From: Geosiphon pyriformis
Lineage: Eukaryota > Glomeromycota > Glomeromycetes > Archaeosporales > Geosiphonaceae
Reading direction: 5' to 3'
Assembly: GCA_016748015.1 (NCBI GenBank)
Contig: JAAOMT010000660.1
Coordinates: 32,371 to 96,370, forward strand
Length of the DNA stretch: 64,000 bases
The translations under genes were made by a program, and so were the position numbers. Shown one piece after another: positions 24,075 to 34,900 of the stretch. Numbering within the stretch: position 1 is the stretch's first letter; each line of letters starts with the position of its first letter. The notes under the pieces are model-generated. The model saw nothing but the letters and a program-made list of their open reading frames with translations, did not search any database and was not told where the DNA came from.

Positions 24075-24771
24075 TTATCGCTTCTGGAATATTTTCTTCA
24101 AGGTTTCAAAAGCCTCCATAAATCCTTGATCTGTGGATTTTCGTAGCAAACTAATTGCTTTATGCAAATCACGGTCTGTTCCCACTGCTTTTCGATAATT
24201 TCTCGCAAGTGCCCATTGTCCTGCAAAATGGCTGCTTTCAGCCGATTGTTTTGCCCAATAAAATCCTTGTTTCGCATTCTGCTTTAACCAATCGCTTATA
24301 AGATGTTTTTAGAATTTATTTTAGTATCTTGATTCAGCATAAAATATTGATTAATTCCAAGATGGTTTTGGTATACCCATAATTCTTCCCTAAGAAATAC
24401 CCCACCGCAGCTTGAGCAAGTGCAATACCCTGAGCTGCCGCTTTCAACTGCCAATGAAAGGATTCTTTGTCATCATTTTCAATTTCATCCGCATAACAAA
24501 ATTGGCCGATAGGGTCACCAAGTTCGGCGGCTTTTCGAAAAGATTTTTTCGCAAAATCTTTGTTGATTTCTGTACCGATTCCATATTCATAACAAAGACC
24601 AAGCAAACTATAATCTCTCGGAATGTGTTGTTCACTTTTTACGTCGTTAAAAAATTTTTGGGCGTTCCCTTCGAGACATCTTGTGATTTCCTCTGGGATG
24701 TTGTCTATCTTTTGTGGATCTGACAAGGCGTTTTCGACTGTTTTCCAAAATAAATCTTTCATGTTTGACAT
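24075..24771 (-). CDS. short Sel1-repeat protein
   Basis: Two exons, 24771-24377 and 24294-24075, joined across an 82-bp intron (GTATAC donor, ttataag acceptor); 204 aa, stop TAA. The join restores YFLGKNYG-DWLKQNAKQG in frame. Four or so Sel1-like TPR-type helical repeats of about 36 residues (LGLCYEYGIGTEINKDFAKK, AAELGDPIGQFCYADEIEN, AAQGIALAQAAVGYFLG). No signal peptide, no kinase domain. Sel1 proteins act as adaptor scaffolds; in mycorrhizal fungi they are a large family, many linked to protein kinases. The role of this copy is unknown. Confidence 0.8.
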
Positions 24772-25446
24772 TTTTCAGAGTAAAAGGATCAGTTTTTGGA
24801 TTTCTGATTATTCATGAAACTCTTAAAAAAAAGGTATGTTGTAATACTTGAATGCCCATGATGTGGATATACAGCCAATTATAATGGGCATTGTTTCATT
24901 CCATTCCTGTTTCAGGCATCAATTCAATTGCTTAACATGGGGGATATCGTGATATCATAAATTTGAACTTTTGAAAAGTCTGGAAACAATTCTTTTTCAA
25001 ATTATAATTTTTTGGCTCGAATTTTGCGAATTCAACAAAATTACAAATGAAAAACAGTTCACAACCTTTATTCTTGAAAGATTAAGACCTTCAACTCTTG
25101 AGGATTCAATAATATCGAGAATTATAAAAATACAACATAAATAGTCCTAATGCTTTTTTTAAAACAGGTTGACTGATATGGCTTTAGGGACAACTATTAT
25201 CAAAAAAATTAACGGGTTTGTCGCAGCAAGATTTAAATATTACAATTATTGGATAAGCCAAAAAGTTTAACTTGTTCTTGAGGAATTTGAAATTTGTTTT
25301 CCATCGAGAATTATATCGTTAAACTGATTACATCTTCTAAATTCACATTACTTTAGTACTCCTCTTAAGGGGACTTCGAGATTGGGAGAGAAGAATAATG
25401 GAGGAGTCGTTACCTAGAGACAATTTCTGAAAACCAATAGCTTGGT

Positions 25447-27912
25447 TCATGCTCTCTTCATCTTGTGATCGTTGAAATATTCAGAGGATCCCATGTCACC
25501 GTTAAGAGTTGATTTTTCACTGTTGAAAGCCAATTTTTCATCTTGAGCAAGTGGCTGAGCACCATTAAGATGTTCTTGGTTCCATTCTTGTCCATTGAAG
25601 GCAACTTTATCACCCTTAAGAATTTGCTCAGATGCAATGCGAGGCTCAGGAATATATGATCGTTCGGTGAAGCCTAATTTTCCATCTTTAATGACTGGCT
25701 GACGAGCAAAACCTTGCTCTTGAGTCCATGCTGGTTCGTTGAAGGCTAAATGTTCACCTTTGTGAGTTTGTTGATCGTACGAAGCGAAACGAGGCTCCTG
25801 AGTCCATTCTTTTCCATTGAAAGCCAAATTTTCACCTCTCAGCATTTCTTGACCATGAGAAGCGAGACGTGGTTGTTGGTTCCATTCTTGTCCATTGAAG
25901 GCAACTTTATCACCCTTAAGAATTTGCTCAGAGGCAATGCGAGGCTCAGGAATATATGATCGTTCGGTGAAGCCTAATTTTCCATCTTTAATAACTGGCT
26001 GACGAGCAAAACCTTGCTCTTGAGTCCATGCTGGNNNNNNNNNNNNNNNNNNNNNNNNNNNNNNNNNNNNNNNNNNNNNNNNNNNNNNNNNNNNNNNNNN
26101 NNNNNNNNNNNNNNNNNNNNNNNNNNNNNNNNNNNNNNNNNNNNNNNNNNNNNNNNNNNNNNNNNNNNNNNNNNNNNNNNNNNNNNNNNNNNNNNNNNNN
26201 NNNNNNNNNNNNNNNNNNNNNNNNNNNNNNNNNNNNNNNNNNNNNNNNNNNNNNNNNNNNNNNNNNNNNNNNNNNNNNNNNNNNNNNNNNNNNNNNNNNN
26301 NNNNNNNNNNNNNNNNNNNNNNNNNNNNNNNNNNNNNNNNNNNNNNNNNNNNNNNNNNNNNNNNNNNNNNNNNNNNNNNNNNNNNNNNNNNNNNNNNNNN
26401 NNNNNNNNNNNNNNNNNNNNNNNNNNNNNNNNNNNNNNNNNNNNNNNNNNNNNNNNNNNNNNNNNNNNNNNNNNNNNNNNNNNNNNNNNNNNNNNNNNNN
26501 NNNNNNNNNNNNNNNNNNNNNNNNNNNNNNNNNNNNNNNNNNNNNNNNNNNNNNNNNNNNNNNNNNNNNNNNNNNNNNNNNNNNNNNNNNNNNNNNNNNN
26601 NNNNNNNNNNNNNNNNNNNNNNNNNNNNNNNNNNNNNNNNNNNNNNNNNNNNNNNNNNNNNNNNNNNNNNNNNNNNNNNNNNNNNNNNNNNNNNNNNNNN
26701 NNNNNNNNNNNNNNNNNNNNNNNNNNNNNNNNNNNNNNNNNNNNNNNNNNNNNNNNNNNNNNNNNNNNNNNNNNNNNNNNNNNNNNNNNNNNNNNNNNNN
26801 NNNNNNNNNNNNNNNNNNNNNNNNNNNNNNNNNNNNNNNNNNNNNNNNNNNNNNNNNNNNNNNNNNNNNNNNNNNNNNNNNNNNNNNNNNNNNNNNNNNN
26901 CGGTGAAGCCTAATTTTCCATCTTTAATGACTGGCTGACGAGCAAAACCTTGCTCTTGAGTCCATGCTGGCTCGTTGAAGGCTAAATGTTCACCTTCGTG
27001 AGTTTGTTGATCGTACGAAGCGAAACGAGGCTCCTGAGTCCATTCTTTTCCATTGAAAGCCAAATTTTCACCTCTCAGCATTTCTTGACCATGAGAAGCG
27101 AAACGTGGTTCTTGGTTCCATTCTTGTCCATTGAAGGCAACTTTATCACCCTTGAGAATTTGCTCAGAGGCAATGCGAGGCTCAGGAATATATGATCGTT
27201 CGGTGAAGCCTAATTTTCCATCTTTAATAACTGGCTGACGAGCAAAACCTTGCTCTTGAGTCCATGCTGGCTCGTTGAAGGCTAAATGTTCACCTTTGTG
27301 AGTTTGTTGATCGTACGAAGCGAAACGAGGCTCCTGATTCCATTCTCGTTGATTGTCACCCTTGCGAATTGGTTGTCCATAAGTATCAAGGCCTGACTGA
27401 GGAATGTAGGATCTTTCAGTAAAACTTGGTTTTCCATCTTCAATTGGCTGACGAGCAAAGCGTTGCTCTTGGGTCCATGCTGGTTCATTGAAAGCTAAGG
27501 AGGTTTGATGTCCAATGGGTTCACCACTAACTTTGCTATATGCGAATTTACCAAGTTGTTGTTCATCGTGACGAGGCATTGAAGCATAGTTACCATTCCA
27601 GACTGTAGGCTTGCTAGCAGTCAATATAGTCTCACTTTTCATATTTCCGTACGTATTTGAAGCTTGTTGACTCCAGTTCTCTTTTTCATTGCCCAAAGAA
27701 TTTTTTCCAAATTGATCAATAGGGCTCTCTTTGCTGTACGCATATTTGTTGAGTCTTTGGTCATAGAGAGAAGCAACTGGAAGTTGATTTTCACCGATCC
27801 ATTGACTGTGGGCAACACCGGGCATCCTCTCGAGCGGTGCAGCTTTAATACAGGCCATGGCGGCAAAAAAATATAAGAGAATGGTTTGCTTGGAAGCACG
27901 TTTGCCTTTCAT
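25447..27912 (-). CDS. secreted protein with nested 100-residue higher-order repeats (assembly gap inside)
   Basis: ATG at 27912, stop TGA at 25447. Signal peptide (ILLYFFAAMACIKA/APLERM). After about 110 unique residues, the chain is a tandem array of a 100-residue (300-bp) unit that itself consists of four related 24-26-residue subunits, each starting K/R-G-D/E and carrying AFN-x-x-x-W-x-QE-x-RFA (second subunit diverged to FTERSYIPEPRIAS). The first array copy lacks one subunit. The array ends in a degenerate subunit and a tail ending KMKRA. 866 Ns (26035-26900) interrupt it, so the true length is unknown. No KR processing array and no Cys. Role unknown; wall or matrix protein or repeat effector are possibilities. 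Confidence 0.85.
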   Translation of the reverse strand: MKGKRASKQTILLYFFAAMACIKAAPLERMPGVAHSQWIGENQLPVASLYDQRLNKYAYSKESPIDQFGKNSLGNEKENWSQQASNTYGNMKSETILTASKPTVWNGNYASMPRHDEQQLGKFAYSKVSGEPIGHQTSLAFNEPAWTQEQRFARQPIEDGKPSFTERSYIPQSGLDTYGQPIRKGDNQREWNQEPRFASYDQQTHKGEHLAFNEPAWTQEQGFARQPVIKDGKLGFTERSYIPEPRIASEQILKGDKVAFNGQEWNQEPRFASHGQEMLRGENLAFNGKEWTQEPRFASYDQQTHEGEHLAFNEPAWTQEQGFARQPVIKDGKLGFTXXXXXXXXXXXXXXXXXXXXXXXXXXXXXXXXXXXXXXXXXXXXXXXXXXXXXXXXXXXXXXXXXXXXXXXXXXXXXXXXXXXXXXXXXXXXXXXXXXXXXXXXXXXXXXXXXXXXXXXXXXXXXXXXXXXXXXXXXXXXXXXXXXXXXXXXXXXXXXXXXXXXXXXXXXXXXXXXXXXXXXXXXXXXXXXXXXXXXXXXXXXXXXXXXXXXXXXXXXXXXXXXXXXXXXXXXXXXXXXXXXXXXXXXXXXXXXXXXXXXXXXXXXXXXXXXXXXXXXXXXXXXXXXXXPAWTQEQGFARQPVIKDGKLGFTERSYIPEPRIASEQILKGDKVAFNGQEWNQQPRLASHGQEMLRGENLAFNGKEWTQEPRFASYDQQTHKGEHLAFNEPAWTQEQGFARQPVIKDGKLGFTERSYIPEPRIASEQILKGDKVAFNGQEWNQEHLNGAQPLAQDEKLAFNSEKSTLNGDMGSSEYFNDHKMKRA
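26035..26900. other. assembly gap (866 N)
   Basis: Run of N inside the 300-bp repeat array. The same repeat position lies at 25601 and 27137, 1536 bp apart, which is 36 bp more than five units, so the N length is only an estimate. Confidence 0.98.
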
Positions 27913-28023
27913 TTTTGCAATAGTATTTTTTTTAAAAGAGAAAACGATTTATTATTATTTCGAATTGAAGAAATATTGGAGAAATTTCACTTATCGATGC
28001 TAAAACAAAGTAAGGCTACCTCC

Positions 28024-28031
28024 ATTTTATA
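28024..28031 (-). promoter_or_regulatory. TATA box of the higher-order-repeat gene
   Basis: TATAAAAT on the minus strand, 112 bp before the ATG at 27912. Confidence 0.5.
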
Positions 28032-28597
28032 ACTATTTTTACAAAGCATTTTTTAACAATTTTTTTGTTTCATTAATTGATTTTCCTGTTTCAAAACTAC
28101 GCTAAACATTCAACGCGAAGCAAAAGATAAGAAAGAGCATATTTCACCTCTTTTTTTTTATTAGGAATCTATACAAAGGGAGAAATGATTTTTGGAAGTT
28201 TGTTCGAAAGATAGTTGAGTTATGAAAGACAAAACGTTCGCGCTCTCAACAAAAAAACAACTGTAGCTCGAAAAGTCCAATCTTATCATATGAAATTTTG
28301 GTCAATTCGCGTCAATTTCATACACACATTGAGGCACGCGATATTCTCATACATAGGCCTCCTAGAATCATAGTGCAAACATTCCATGGCTGGACTCATG
28401 AAATTCTTATGAAGCTTAGTCGACCAGGGTTCGATGATGATCATGAGAAATAAATAAACATGTCCCTGCGTTCAAGTCAAATTCTTGGAGAATTCTGTTT
28501 TTATGATGATTTCAGAATTACTAAACCAAACAGCCGCCAGCGGGAGAGTGTATTTAGACCAAAAAACTTTGAAATGACGCTCGGATAATTCCGTGTC

Positions 28598-28598
<1 letters not shown>

Positions 28599-28635
<37 letters not shown>
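28599..28635. repeat. (AAT)n microsatellite
   Basis: Twelve AAT units. Confidence 0.9.
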
Positions 28636-28637
<2 letters not shown>

Positions 28638-30988
28638 TAAAGAGAGAATCAATTCAATTATGATTGTAGAATTTTCTGACTATCTACTACTTACAGTATA
28701 GAAAGTCATGTGAACGATGTATTTCAAAGTTTAAATTTCATAGTGATAGAAATCTTACAACTTCAAATTAGCTGAGAAAGGCTGAAATTCGAAAAGAAGA
28801 TCCATAAGATTAAATAAGTATTATCTCAAAAATTATCCCACGAAAAGTTTTTTTGAATTCTTTGAAACTGATTAAATATTCACATGGGAGATTTCAAGAT
28901 TTTTCGTCAATTAAAAACTCCATTTTTTCGATCTGTCTAAACTAATGAAGTGAATACCGTTGCCATGAATGGTTAAAATTCATCTAAGAGGGAATGTAAA
29001 TTTTGTGAAAAAAAAAACCCCCCATTCTCTACATTTTGTTGATGAATATGACTAAGTTGGGATAACTTTATGATTTTTTTGTTGATATATTTCGAAACAC
29101 TTTTGAACCGAATTAAATTCGCACAAAAATTTTGGAAATAAATTTTTTTAAATTGTTTCAAAACTGAGTTTCAAGGATTTTCAAAATTTTATTAAATGAA
29201 CAAATTTTGGTGATGAAATTCTTCATGAAAAAATATGAAACTTTATTAAATATTTTGATAAAGTATCTAACGAATAAAACTACTATTAGGAAAAAAGTGT
29301 CCATGTTTATTTATTTACCGCTAATTTACACGTTATTAAAAAAGAAAAGAAAAAACAAGGTTTAGATATTTTTTGATAAACCCATAAAAACCAATTTGAT
29401 TTGAATTAGAATCGACATCAAAAGTTTTTTTCCATTATATCAACTTTAATTTTTAAAGATTGATAAACTTTTAAATTCTTGATTGGTGATAAAAATTATG
29501 GCATTTAGAATTTTTAAGCCTATTGACTGAATTTCCCATTATTTTTAAATTGCTCCACTATTTTATTTTTAAATACGAAACGTCCACATAATTGCTTTAC
29601 TCCGTTTTAAGGCCACCTCAGAAATGCAAAGTTTCCAAATTATTTTAAAATGTTATGTGTGTGTTATACCTAATTATAAATGAATTAAAACCAACCAAAG
29701 AATTTTAGTTTGTCCAAACTTTCTTTAAAAAATTACCCACAGATTTCGCTGATGTTTATCTGAAATTTCTAAATAAAAAATAATACTTATTTTTTCTCGA
29801 AAAATTTTATTAAAAAATAAAAATAAAAAGTAGGATGAATTTTTCAGGGGCAAATCGATAAATTTTAAAGCATACAAGGGTTGTTTGCTTTCAATTTATA
29901 TGTTTTTGGATGAGTCTCAAGATGTTTTTTCAAAATGTGTGATCTTGATATTCAAAATGTCCAGATCGGATCTCCAAAATTTTAACAAGAACCAAAAATT
30001 GTTAGAACTGAATATTTCCATCTTTGAACAGCCCAAACTTTTGTTTTCTGTTTTAGCATAAAATGTGACTTCCAAAATATCCCTAAAATATAAATATTAG
30101 GAAGTTAAAAATCCTTGTGATTCTTCGATTGTTTCCCCTAACAACATTCTGAGAAACTGAAGACAAGGTATTTCAAGGGAATTTGAGAAATTTATTTTCA
30201 TTATATAAGGTTTTGCGTAATTCTCTGGGAAATTTTCATTTTTAAGATTGATAGATATAAATATGAAAACTCAAAGTACTTTATGATAAGTTGAGAAGAG
30301 TGAGATAAAATGAAAATTGATTTCAAAAATCATTGATTGCATCAATTTTGATGATTAAATTTTTTGAATATAAATTATATATAATAAGGCAGCTGTGAGT
30401 AATGTTTCCTTAAATGTAATAGATTTTTACGTTCAATAAAGCTTGTTTCAAAGATACTAAAAATTTTCATAGCTTTTGAAGTTCTTAAAAATAAAAGTAT
30501 GATGAATAGTATTCATTTCAAACTTGTTATAGATGTATATCGAATTGGGAAGTAAATCTTTCTAACAGTATCAACGGTAAAACTAATAAAAAAATTCTAG
30601 TGTCAAAAAATTGATATTCATTTAGGAAAAAACTATTCAAAAAAGTATGCAATTTTGTGAAAACTAAAGGTTTTATTTTTGACAATAGTATTAGTATTGA
30701 ACCTTATAAAAATATGAAGATTTTGTGAAATTTTCTATATGAACATTTAAGCACAATGTAAAATACAACATTTTATATACTAATAACTTTTTGAATTAAT
30801 AATAAAATACTTATTTTTAAGAGATTATATTTTATTATCAATTTGGAATACCAAATAAAAAAACATTATTAAAGTATTAAAACTCTAAAATTTCAGAACT
30901 TTATAAAATTTAAATTTAAACCATTTTTGCTTATTAACAATAAAGTTTAAATAAATTTTTATCCACATTTTTGTAATTATAATTAATA

Positions 30989-30989
30989 A

Positions 30990-31027
<38 letters not shown>

Positions 31028-31028
31028 T
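30989..31028. repeat. (TA)n(TG)n microsatellite
   Basis: Eleven TA units passing directly into eight TG units. Confidence 0.9.
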
Positions 31029-31952
31029 TTGATTAACTATTTCTTATTAAAATAAGTTGAAATATTCATTTTTCTCTTTAAACTAAAAATAAAAATTAAC
31101 TTAAATAATCAAAATTTTTTTAAATATTTCAATATTTCTATGGTTAATTACAATTTAATATTATGTTCAAATATTTTTAAACATATTTGGTTTTAAATTA
31201 ATTCTTTTCATAAGCATTACACCATATTGTGACATTCCACCTTACAACTTTGTATAGGTTGCAACAATCTAATTAAGATGTGTTATTTTTATTTTAGTCT
31301 AAAATAATTTTAGTAAAACTATTCAAAACGGATCACTTTCAATTAATTTGCTTTTAAATTGAGTTTATGTTCTTTTTATATGATATTATATGAATAACTT
31401 TCATTGCCTCTTTTAATGAAGACGAAATGTTTAAACAAAATGAAACCAATTATTTCAGATTTTGTCTTCAACAAGGTAGAGTAACAGAAATTTTCATAAA
31501 GCCTAAGGATATCCTTTTTTGTATTAAAATTTGGGATTGGATTATATCATAATTCTCGATAACTTTCTCTATATAAAGTTGGGCGTTCAGATTTTCTTTC
31601 TTAATTTTTTATGCGTAAATAGGGAAAACATTAATTTAAAAAATGTTTAAACCACACTTATTTGAAGTCTTAAGATCTCTTATATCTAAATAGTAAAAAG
31701 TCTACACAACCTTAAATAAATTTCATTTTTCAATGATTGATTTTTTGGCTGGCCCATCTAGGCCTTTGAAATTATTTGGGATCTTTTCAATATCCCAAAA
31801 ACTACTTTTAAAGGAAAAAGGCAGAATTTTGTGAATTCTTATTTATCCAATTGTCCTCTGTAAAGTCATAGAAAATGGTCAACCCCTCAACCATCTAAGG
31901 AGCCGAAATCTATGAGCAATGGAATTGAAATCGCGAGGACCAGCCAGATTAA

Positions 31953-32939
31953 CTAGAAATATTCAGGATAATGAAAAAGTTCCTGTAAAGCTTCAGAAAC
32001 AGTTCTGTTGCCATTCTGGGCTGATTTTCGAAACCATTTTATACATTGATGTAAATCGGCTTGAATTCCACGAGCACTTCGATAACAGTCGGCCAAATTG
32101 TATTGAGCAGCGCTATTGCCTCCACTGGCGGCTCTATGATACCAATGAAAGGCAAATCGTAGATTTTTTCGGACTCCATCACCAATGGCATATAAAACAC
32201 CAATTTGATTCTCAGCCGAAGTGTCTCCTCCATCAGATGACTCTTTGTACCATTTGTAGGCTTTTTCACAATCAACATCAATTCCAATTCCTTCTTGATG
32301 ACACCATCCGACATAAAATTTCCCACGTATTGATCCATTCATAGCAGATTCTTTATAAGATTCGAAAGCTTTGCTTTCATCTGCTTCCACCCCAATTCCT
32401 TCATGATAACAACGTCCAAGCATAATTTGAGCATCTGAATCACCCCCATTTGCTGCTTTTTGGAACCATTCAAAAGCTTTTTCCATATCCTCTTCAACGC
32501 CAATTCCACGATTATAACAAGTGGCCAAATTATATTGTGCATTCACATTTCCAGCTTCCGCAGCAATTCTCCACCAATTAAATGCCCTATGTTGATCTTG
32601 TTCACATCCAATTGGTTTATAATAACAATATCCCAATCTACTTTGACCTAACGCATAGCCAGCATTTGCACTTTGTAGGTAGAGCCTACATGCTTGGTTT
32701 TCGTCAACGTTTGTTCCGATTCCATATTGAAATAAAAAACCGAGCAGCGTAATATTCTTTGGTTGATCTGTTTGTTGGCTCGCAAGTTTGAATATTTGTT
32801 TAGCTTCTTGATTTTTTTCACGGAACCATAGTTCAATTTGTTGTAATACCCTCTCATCAGTTTCTCCTCGATTTTTACATTTAACGAATAAACCCAATAT
32901 ATCATCTAATAAATCCATTCCTTCTGTCTCAATCTTCAT
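31953..32939 (-). CDS. Sel1-repeat protein, complete
   Basis: 328 aa, intronless; ATG at 32939 (a second Met at residue 8), stop TAG. From residue 60 to 320 there are about seven Sel1-like repeats of 36 residues with the usual pattern AFEWFQKAANGGDSDAQIML then GRCYHEGIGVEADESKA. The N-terminal 55 residues are helical and unrelated to the repeats. No signal peptide, membrane segment or kinase domain. Such proteins form superhelical adaptor scaffolds; the partner cannot be told from the sequence. Divergent from the amidase gene at 33209, sharing a 269-bp promoter region. Confidence 0.9.
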   Translation of the reverse strand: MKIETEGMDLLDDILGLFVKCKNRGETDERVLQQIELWFREKNQEAKQIFKLASQQTDQPKNITLLGFLFQYGIGTNVDENQACRLYLQSANAGYALGQSRLGYCYYKPIGCEQDQHRAFNWWRIAAEAGNVNAQYNLATCYNRGIGVEEDMEKAFEWFQKAANGGDSDAQIMLGRCYHEGIGVEADESKAFESYKESAMNGSIRGKFYVGWCHQEGIGIDVDCEKAYKWYKESSDGGDTSAENQIGVLYAIGDGVRKNLRFAFHWYHRAASGGNSAAQYNLADCYRSARGIQADLHQCIKWFRKSAQNGNRTVSEALQELFHYPEYF

Positions 32940-33208
32940 GTTTTTATTTAATAGTGATGGTCAAATTATATGAGGTAGAATTCTGTCAAGAGTAAATCAT
33001 TCAACTCATTTATATTTGTGCTTCATGCAAACTGGTTTTCATTTTTACAAAATATGGGTAAGACAAGCAGAATCATAAAAATAATTTCGTAACACTACGC
33101 CAAAATTGATTATTGTTTGTTTGTGATTCCAAGTTGTACAACACAATTTTAGGACACTCGGAAAATGTTCGCTGTACATTTGATCAAAACTCTTTTTACT
33201 CAAGCAAA

Positions 33209-34566
33209 ATGAAAATAGGTTTGGCACATTTTCTTAAATACCTGTTAACACCCAAGAACCTTACTAGCTTAACTTTTGTCAAAATAGCTTGCCTACAACT
33301 CAGACCTGTTATTGGTGAAGTAGAACATAACCAGAACAGAGCGTCTTCTTTGTTACAAAAGTAAAGAACTTTCCTACAAATTTTTACAAAGAAACACCTG
33401 TTAGGAGAACTCACAAAGCCTCAACTTTTCCGTCATAGATATGGTCCTGAGGATGTTGATCTTTTGATTTTGCCTGAAATGGCCTTTTCTGGTAGGTCAT
33501 TTTGGGATTCTAGTAGCTATTATTCATATTTGTTAATCGGAAATTCTTTAGGTTATGTTTTTAGAGATAAAATTCACATAATGCCATTTTTGGAGGATGC
33601 TGAAGATGGACCGACCGTGCGTTGGGCAAAATCTCAAGGTATTCAGTAGACTTTTTTGTTAGCTTGTTCAGAAGATAACTAATATTTCCAATCCTATTCA
33701 AAACAGCCATACGATTGAAGGCTTTTGTTATGGTGGGTTATCCGCAAATAATGAAAGGTAAATTACCCATTTTATTCATATTCCATCTGGATAATTCCCA
33801 TCTTATATAACTCTAATAATATTTCAGGAAATCCAGACAAATATTTCAACAGTATTTGTTTTGTCGATCCTTCTGGTGATTTAATCAGTACCTATCAAAA
33901 AAGTTTCCTCTTTGAAACTGATGTACGTTGGGCAGAAGAGGGCCCTGGGTTCAAGTCGATACATGTTGATGGTCTGGGGAAGGTAACTTTTAACTACACA
34001 ATATTCTTGCACTATTATTTGCATCCTAAGGAATCAATATTGTTTCCGATTTTTATACAGGTTGGGTTTGGAATATGTATGGATATCAATCCTTATCGAT
34101 TCATGTCACCTTTTACTGCTTTTGAATTCGCAAACTTCCATAAAAAACAAAAGACAGAAATTATTCTATGTTCTATGGCATGGCTTGATAGTGATGGGGG
34201 ATCCGATGAAGAAATTGAGGGAGAAGACCAATATAATTACTTGACAATAAATTATTGGTTCCAACGACTATTGCCAATATACTGCAATTACTCGGGTAAC
34301 CCAAAGAGTGAAGATCTTCGCAATGTGGTTTTCGTTGTATGTAATCGTACCGGGACTGAAAATGGCAAGTGATTTGACTTTTTTCCAAGTGTTATATTGT
34401 GTTAAATATTTAATCTAAAACCTCTCATATAGGTATCACATTTTGTGGAAGTAGTGGAGTTTTTTTATTGAAGCCTGATAATCCCAAAATCATGGGATGT
34501 CTTAAAAAGAAGGAAGAAAGGGTATTAGTTGTGGATGTTCCGCAAGCTTCATTACGGAATAAATAG
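33209..34566 (+). CDS. NTA1: NTA1-type protein N-terminal amidase (nitrilase superfamily)
   Basis: Eight exons: 33209-33218, 33288-33360, 33439-33491, 33552-33638, 33707-33757, 33828-33982, 34061-34364, 34433-34566; 288 aa, stop TAG. All introns are GT-AG except the last (34365-34432), a GC-AG intron with GCAAGT donor. The first exon codes only MKI plus one base; splicing gives MKIACLQLRPVIGEV. The carbon-nitrogen hydrolase triad is in place: Glu41 (LILPEMAFSGY), Lys116 (YQKSFLF) and Cys149 (GFGICMDINPY). NTA1 enzymes deamidate N-terminal Asn/Gln to Asp/Glu in the N-degron pathway, in cytosol or mitochondria. The length suits the shorter members rather than the longer yeast protein. Another nitrilase-family amidase is possible but less likely. 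Confidence 0.85.
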
Positions 34567-34900
34567 AAAAGTCATGTTGATATCCCAAATCATTTGACAA
34601 TCATTAAATCAGATTTCTTTGTTTTGGATGGGTAACTCAACTTAAGAGTTGTTCTGCCTTCTACAATTGGAGTCGGATCAACTATCTTTAGGCCCATTTA
34701 CAAGCCTGAGCGAGACTAAGCAATTTAGTTATGCCTTTGAAAAGGGTATGTCTCCCTTTTACAAAAAAGGGATGCTCTTTGATACTTGCAGAATTTCTTA
34801 GATTAAAAATACCATTATCTATTAAAAGATCCTCCTTATGTGTTAATGAATAGGATTTTGATGTCTCTAACTTGTCATCACAAAAATGTGCTCTTCAGGC

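Larger units (their letters stand above)
28032..31952. other. intergenic stretch without genes
   Basis: Nearly 4 kb with no open frame above about 60 codons that looks coding, and no element termini found. It holds an (AAT)n tract at 28599-28635 and a (TA)n(TG)n tract at 30989-31028. Confidence 0.6.

Noticed and set aside
33930-33965. tRNA-like GGGTTCAAGTC
   Set aside because: Lies inside a coding exon of the amidase gene and no cloverleaf can be built around it.
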